A DNA stretch of 11,424 nt from Glomus cerebriforme (taxonomy: Eukaryota > Glomeromycota > Glomeromycetes > Glomerales > Glomeraceae), in the NCBI GenBank assembly GCA_003550305.1, contig QKYT01000056.1, forward strand, positions 28,979 through 40,402, in the 5' to 3' direction. The notes under the pieces were generated by a model that searched no databases, was not told where the DNA came from, and saw only the letters and a program-made list of their open reading frames with translations. Below, in pieces: positions 7,463 to 11,424 of the stretch (position 1 is the stretch's first letter; each line of letters starts with the position of its first letter). Position numbers and translations under genes: made by a program.

Positions 7463-7483
7463 CACGTGATATGAGGTCACGTG
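7463..7483. promoter_or_regulatory. Paired CACGTG E-boxes upstream of the kinase gene
   Basis: Two perfect CACGTG palindromes at 7463-7468 and 7478-7483, 15 bp apart, lie about 230 bp before the kinase ATG. CACGTG is the known site of fungal bHLH factors of the Cbf1/Pho4 type; which factor acts here is unknown. Two copies so close in AT-rich DNA are unlikely by chance. Confidence 0.55.
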
Positions 7484-7504
7484 GTTAAAATTTTTTTGTG
7501 ATGA

Positions 7505-7520
7505 CCTGTCGTCCTGTCGT
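7505..7520. repeat. Perfect 8-bp tandem CCTGTCGT x2
   Basis: CCTGTCGT is repeated head to tail 22 bp after the second E-box, in the kinase promoter. It may be a transcription-factor site pair or a small duplication. Confidence 0.45.
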
Positions 7521-7594
7521 ACATACTATTTGTATTCCAATTTTGAGTTACACCGAATGTTTGTACACAAAATTTATCGGGGAATATTATCCGA

Positions 7595-7600
7595 TATAAA
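7595..7600 (+). promoter_or_regulatory. Candidate TATA box of the kinase gene
   Basis: TATAAA within CCGATATAAATGG lies about 110 bp upstream of the ATG and downstream of the E-box pair, a sensible position for a core promoter. Support is positional only. Confidence 0.4.
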
Positions 7601-7706
7601 TGGTTTTAGTTCGAATTTTTAATTTTTAAATATTTATTCTTAAATTTTTCAAAAAATTGTTGTATTACTCTGGCTCTCGTCAAATATCCTAAACTTTTGT
7701 AACGTT

Positions 7707-9275
7707 ATGGAACAAATATATCTCAATAACGATGTATTTGAACAAATAAAAGATTTTAACTATCGTAATTTAACTGAAGAACAAAATTTATTAATCGATA
7801 AATTAATATTAAATGAAGAATTAAAAAAACGTTGTAAGGATTATGGTTTATGTCAAGAATGCAAACAACCTCATACTGGTGTTAGTTGGTGTCAGTCATG
7901 TAACGCTACACGTTTTCAACAAAATTTTGAAAGTTGGACAAGTGAAAATCCTAATGTTGATAAATTAATTCAAGAATCTCAGCTTAATGCGAAAAATAGA
8001 TGGGAAAAATTAGAATGGATTGAATATGATAGATTTGAAAATATTGAATATATTAGTAAAGGAGGTTTTGGAATAATATATAAAGCAATTTGGAAAGATG
8101 GAAGAATTTCTAATTGGAATTATAAAACTAATCAATGGAATAGATATAATATTAATAATAATGAAACTGTTGCTTTAAAATGTTTAAATAATTCAAAAGG
8201 TATAACTTTGGAATTTTTAAATGAGGTAATATTTTTATTGTGTAATTTTAATCAATATTTAGAACTAAAAACTAATTTATTTAATACTTGTTTTAGATTA
8301 AGTTACACTTGAAAATGAATAATTCGGATCGAATTATTAAATTTTACGGTATTACTAAAGATAAAACAAGTAATTTTATGATGGTAATGCAATATGCACA
8401 AAGTGGTAACTTGAGACAAGGATTAGATGAGTCATTGAGCTGGAAGAATAAAATTCATATTCTAGGTGATATTGCAAAAGGTCTTTATAATATTCATAAA
8501 GAGGGATTATCTCATCATGATTTCCATAGTGGTAATATATTACGTACTGTTATTGGTATTGATGCTAAGATAACTGATTTAGGATTATGTAAACCAGCAA
8601 ATGAAAATCACAATAAAAATATTTATGGAGTATTACCATATGTAGCTCCTGAAGTTTTAAGAGGAAAAAAATATACGCAAGAAAGTGATGTTTATAGCTT
8701 TGGAATTATTATATATGAAGTAATCAATGGACAACCCCCTTATCATAATATGGCTCACGATGAATGCCTAGCAATAAAAATTTGTCAGGGACTTAGACCA
8801 AGATTTAATATTAAAGTCCCTCGATTAATAGATGATATAGCTAAGCAATGTGTAAATGCAGATTTATTAAAAAGGCCAACAGCAGAATATTTATGTGAAA
8901 GGTTCAATCAATGGTTTGTAAACATTAATAATAATGAAATGGATAGTGAAATTTACAATCAAATTAAACAAATTTATAAATCAGATATATTCAATGAAAA
9001 ACAATCATCACCTACAAAATCATCAATTAATACTGAATTCATGGATACTATCCATTCTCAAGCTATTTATACAAGTAGACTATTGAATTTTAATAATCTA
9101 CCTGAACCAAAAAATGCAGATGTTGAAAACGAATATTCAGGTAATTAAAATTGATCGTTATAACTTGTTTTAATAATGTTATATTCATTAATATATATTA
9201 TTTTTTATAATCATAGAATCTATTGAACCAGTTGATTTTACTAAACTTAATATTAATTCTCGAGTTAATCGTTAA
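7707..9275 (+). CDS. TKL-like protein kinase with Cys-rich N-terminus (three exons, 473 aa)
   Basis: Exons 7707-8225, 8297-9140 and 9217-9275 join in frame across introns 8226-8296 (71 nt, branch-like ACTAAT at 8271) and 9141-9216 (76 nt). Residues 43-65 hold C49-x2-C52-x9-C62-x2-C65, a likely zinc ribbon. The kinase domain covers about 110-380: glycine loop SKGGFG (117-122), VALK lysine 158, helix-C Glu173 at the first splice junction, catalytic loop HHDFHSGN with Asp248 and Asn253, DLG Asp267, APE 290-292, SDVYSFG Asp304 and Arg366. All catalytic residues are present, but the HRD arginine is His247. It should phosphorylate Ser/Thr (possibly Tyr) on unknown substrates. No signal or membrane segment is visible, so it is probably intracellular. 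The tail (430-473) contains IYTSRLLNFNNLPEPKN and matches the partial gene at 1-360. The ATG at 7707 is the first in frame. This family is greatly expanded in Rhizophagus. Confidence 0.95.
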
Positions 9276-9336
9276 TATTTAAATGATTTTAATTATTTTA
9301 AACCAAAGCCACATGATATACTAAATACTAATTTTA
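9276..9336. other. 3' flank of the kinase gene
   Basis: Short AT-rich spacer between the TAA at 9273-9275 and the inverted-repeat element. CCACAT (9309-9314) pairs with ATGTGG (9338-9343) as a small stem. AATAAA at 9434-9439, inside the left arm of the element, is the first clear polyadenylation-signal match, so the transcript may end within the element. Confidence 0.4.
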
Positions 9337-9340
9337 TATG

Positions 9341-9582
9341 TGGATATTCATGGTATCTTATGACATATTGATTGGACCAATGTCAAATTCTTTTATCATT
9401 CTTGTTTTTTTTTTTTATATGAAATGTTTTATTAATAAAAACTCTTAAAATCTAGGAATCGAAATTATACAGCTAAGTTAGAACAATAAAAATTTTTCTT
9501 TGACCGATTCTTTTTTATTTGATATTCATGGCGCAGTTTATTTTTTTGCCCTTAATAATGGATTTTACCCCAATGTAATAAG
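9341..9582 (+). repeat. Left inverted arm
   Basis: Pairs with 10504-10699. It starts about 65 bp past the kinase stop codon and contains the only clear AATAAA signals available to that gene (9434 and 9486), so it may supply the kinase 3' end. Confidence 0.75.
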
Positions 9583-10503
9583 TTCAAACTTTGTTCCTTT
9601 GACTCGTGTTCCATGTATAAAATGAAATTACAAAATTAAAAAAAAAAATTCTTAAAGAACGCCTTTATTATATACTTGATAATTTTGTTTGTCCTTTTTA
9701 ATTTTGATTCACGTAATGACATTTTAAACAATGCTTTACAACAACGGAGGTTATGGAAAATAGAGACTAATATAGGCAATAAATATTAAAAATAGTTCAC
9801 CCATTTTTAGAATTCATATATATTCTTTATAAAGTTTACATTAGTTATTTTATACTACTACTGCTCTTAATATTTCCTTTATATTAAAAAAGAAAAGTTA
9901 TGTTTTTTTATTACTTCAGTTGGCTAAAAATTTTTCATTAAAAACAAAATTTAGCAACGTAATCTTATTATTCTGGAATTAAAATTAATTTAAAGAAATT
10001 TTTTATCTTGTGAATTGAAACTAAACATTTACCAACAGACACAACGACCCCACTAATTAAAGAGCTGAATAGATTAAACATTACATAGAATAGTTAAAGA
10101 ACACATATGTTACGACTTACGACTAAAAAAGTTTAATCCAAAAAATAGATTAATTTTCATATCGTAAACATTTTTAAATAATTCACATATACGATAATTT
10201 AGAAAAAAAAAAATCTAATAATAAATGATTGATTATGCAGTTTGTTTTACTATTAGGTATTTTATTCTATGTACCAATCCTTGATTCATTGCAAAATTTT
10301 TTTAATTTTAATTGAAAAAATTAATAAAAGATAAAATTTCCCGTCCAAATGCAATTTAGTAATATCAACAAGATGACACATCCATATTCAGTAAATCTCT
10401 TTGATATGAAATTATCAAAGTTTATTGTAATCAAAACTTACCAGAAAAATTGCCGATAAATAGGAAGAAAATACAACCTCTCAAAACTTATTTTTAATAT
10501 AAT

Positions 10504-10699
10504 CTTATTACATTGGGGTAAAATCTACATCACAATACATTATTAAAGGCAAAAAAAAAAAAAATAAACTGCACCATAAAGATCAAATAAAAAAGAATCG
10601 GTCAAAAGAAAAAATTTTATTGTTCTAACTTAGCTGTATATTTCGATCAAAAGGTTTTATTAATATCAATATGTCATAATATACTACTATGAATATTCC
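10504..10699 (-). repeat. Right inverted arm
   Basis: Read on the minus strand it matches the left arm from GGAATATTCAT to CCAATGTAATAAG. It lacks the ~58-bp segment of the left arm and carries a longer poly-A (10551-10564 on the plus strand). Confidence 0.75.
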
Positions 10700-10705
10700 G
10701 TACAT

Positions 10706-11128
10706 TCTCTTCTATACGATTCTAATAGATGGAATTATAGAGCAGAGGCTATTCCTATTTTGATGAGCACTTTGCTGATTATTAACATTATGAGATCATT
10801 TATGTGACTATGACATTTAAAAGATAGTAATGATATTATAATATATTAGTAAAGTTATGGCATGTGATGCATGTGAACAAATGATACATCATGTAATTAT
10901 TAATTTTGCAATGTTGCGACTCATCATGCTTAATTTATTATTATATCATTATTAATTTTGACTCATTTTTACATTCTTATTTTTTAAAAATATAAATACC
11001 ACCTTTTTTTCAATATTTCGTATTAATTTTCATACAGGTATCTTTAATTATAATATTATCATAACTTCTATAATTCTTTTTAAAAATTACCCCTTCTACT
11101 CTTCTACCACTCCTAACCTCCCCCTTAT
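10706..11128. other. AT-rich intergenic stretch
   Basis: No gene is seen. Short direct repeats occur: GCATGTGAT/GCATGTGAA at 10860-10877, and ATTATTAATTTTG at 10896-10908 and 10948-10960, each followed within 10 bases by GACTCAT. The right end (11088-11128) becomes CT-rich where the next repeat starts. Confidence 0.5.
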
Positions 11129-11324
11129 CTTCCTTATACTGTATACGAGAACTTTCTCGTATCAGGCAAGGAAAGCCGGTCAGATAGTTGAGTATTTCCT
11201 AACTGGCTGGTTGGTTGTTTTTTCTCCTTTAAACTCCCTCTTAACTCTTTTAACTTCCTTATACTGTATATGATATCTTCCTCGTATCAGGCAAGGAAAG
11301 CCGGTCAGATAGTTGAGCATCTCC
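11129..11324. repeat. Two direct ~70-bp repeats, 125 bp apart
   Basis: Units at 11129-11200 and 11254-11324 share CTTCCTTATACTGTATA, then CTCGTATCAGGCAAGGAAAG and CCGGTCAGATAGTTGAG. In unit 1, ATACGAGA (11143-11150) and TCTCGTAT (11155-11162) form a perfect 8-bp stem with a 4-nt loop; in unit 2 the left half is changed to ATATGATA, which breaks the stem. The spacer contains CTGGCTGGTTGGTTG. The units are GC-richer than the flanks, and the array may continue past the window. Confidence 0.8.
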
Positions 11325-11349
11325 CCTATGAAAAAAGATCATCCGATTT

Positions 11350-11400
11350 TTGTACAATTTTTATCCAAGTCCATACAAAAATCATACAATTTTTGTAGAT
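11350..11400. repeat. TACAATTTTT direct and inverted repeats
   Basis: TACAATTTTT occurs at 11353-11362 and 11385-11394. TACAAAAAT (11374-11382) and ATTTTTGTA (11389-11397) form a perfect 9-bp stem with a 6-nt loop. It directly follows the 70-bp repeats and runs towards the window end, so it is probably part of a larger repeat cut by the boundary. Confidence 0.6.
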
Positions 11401-11424
11401 TTTTGCAAAAAATCAACCACACCG

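Larger units (their letters stand above)
9337..10705. mobile_element. Non-autonomous element with ~190-bp inverted terminal arms
   Basis: The left arm (about 9341-9582) is the imperfect reverse complement of the right arm (about 10504-10699). Shared blocks in left-arm order include TATGACATATTGAT, ATACAGCTAAGTTAGAACAA, GACCGATTCTTTTTTATTTG, GCAGTTTATTTT and ATTTTACCCCAATGTAATAA. The left arm has about 58 extra bases (near 9374-9431) and the right arm about 9 extra (near 10530). The 920-bp centre is AT-rich with no coding frame. This is the structure of a foldback or MITE-like DNA transposon derivative, but I cannot find a target-site duplication and the outer ends are uncertain by several bases. 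An inverted duplication without transposition is the alternative. Confidence 0.65.

Noticed and set aside
8226..8312. Extension of the first kinase exon to a stop at 8310-8312
   Set aside because: This is read-through of intron 1. Removing 8226-8296 restores FLNE-IKLHLKMNN, which fits helix C of the kinase domain.
1..11424. tRNA, rRNA or CRISPR content
   Set aside because: No tRNA-like arm pairing with a T-loop consensus, no rRNA-like conserved blocks and no regularly spaced identical repeats were seen by eye on either strand.

Overview
The window looks like nuclear DNA of an arbuscular mycorrhizal fungus, most likely Rhizophagus irregularis or a close relative (Glomeromycotina). The evidence is the very AT-rich background, short GT-AG introns (60-84 nt), a protein kinase of the type hugely expanded in that lineage (Cys-rich N-terminus, TKL-like kinase domain, tail motif YTSRLLNFNNLPEPKN), and abundant decayed gene fragments and short repeats. 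There is no sign of bacterial organisation.

Layout. 1-360 (+) is the spliced 3' end of one kinase gene whose catalytic domain lies outside the window. 361-3700 is mostly intergenic. It holds an 18-bp perfect palindrome (478), a foldback element (989-1082), a broken CxxC fragment (1174-1300), a spliced but disabled minus-strand pseudogene (1677-2126), a tandem GATTCGTCC repeat (2517-2632), an A-rich low-complexity tract (2640-2790) and a possible coiled-coil remnant (3140-3217). 3704-4951 (-) is an intact two-exon gene for a secreted, proline-rich, probably GPI-anchored cell-surface protein with in-frame tandem repeats. 4952-7440 is AT-rich spacer with a clear decayed copy of a kinase N-terminus at 6121-6340 (+). 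7707-9275 (+) is a complete three-exon kinase gene of 473 residues with a paired CACGTG promoter. 9337-10705 is a 1.3-kb element with about 190-bp inverted arms and no coding capacity, and 11129-11400 carries a repeat family.

The kinase tail, the kinase N-terminal pseudogene and the intact kinase gene all lie on the plus strand and share sequence, so the locus is best read as a local kinase duplication cluster in which one copy has died. The proline-rich surface-protein gene sits inside this cluster on the other strand; nothing in the sequence ties it functionally to the kinases. I found no operon-like system, CRISPR array, tRNA or rRNA.
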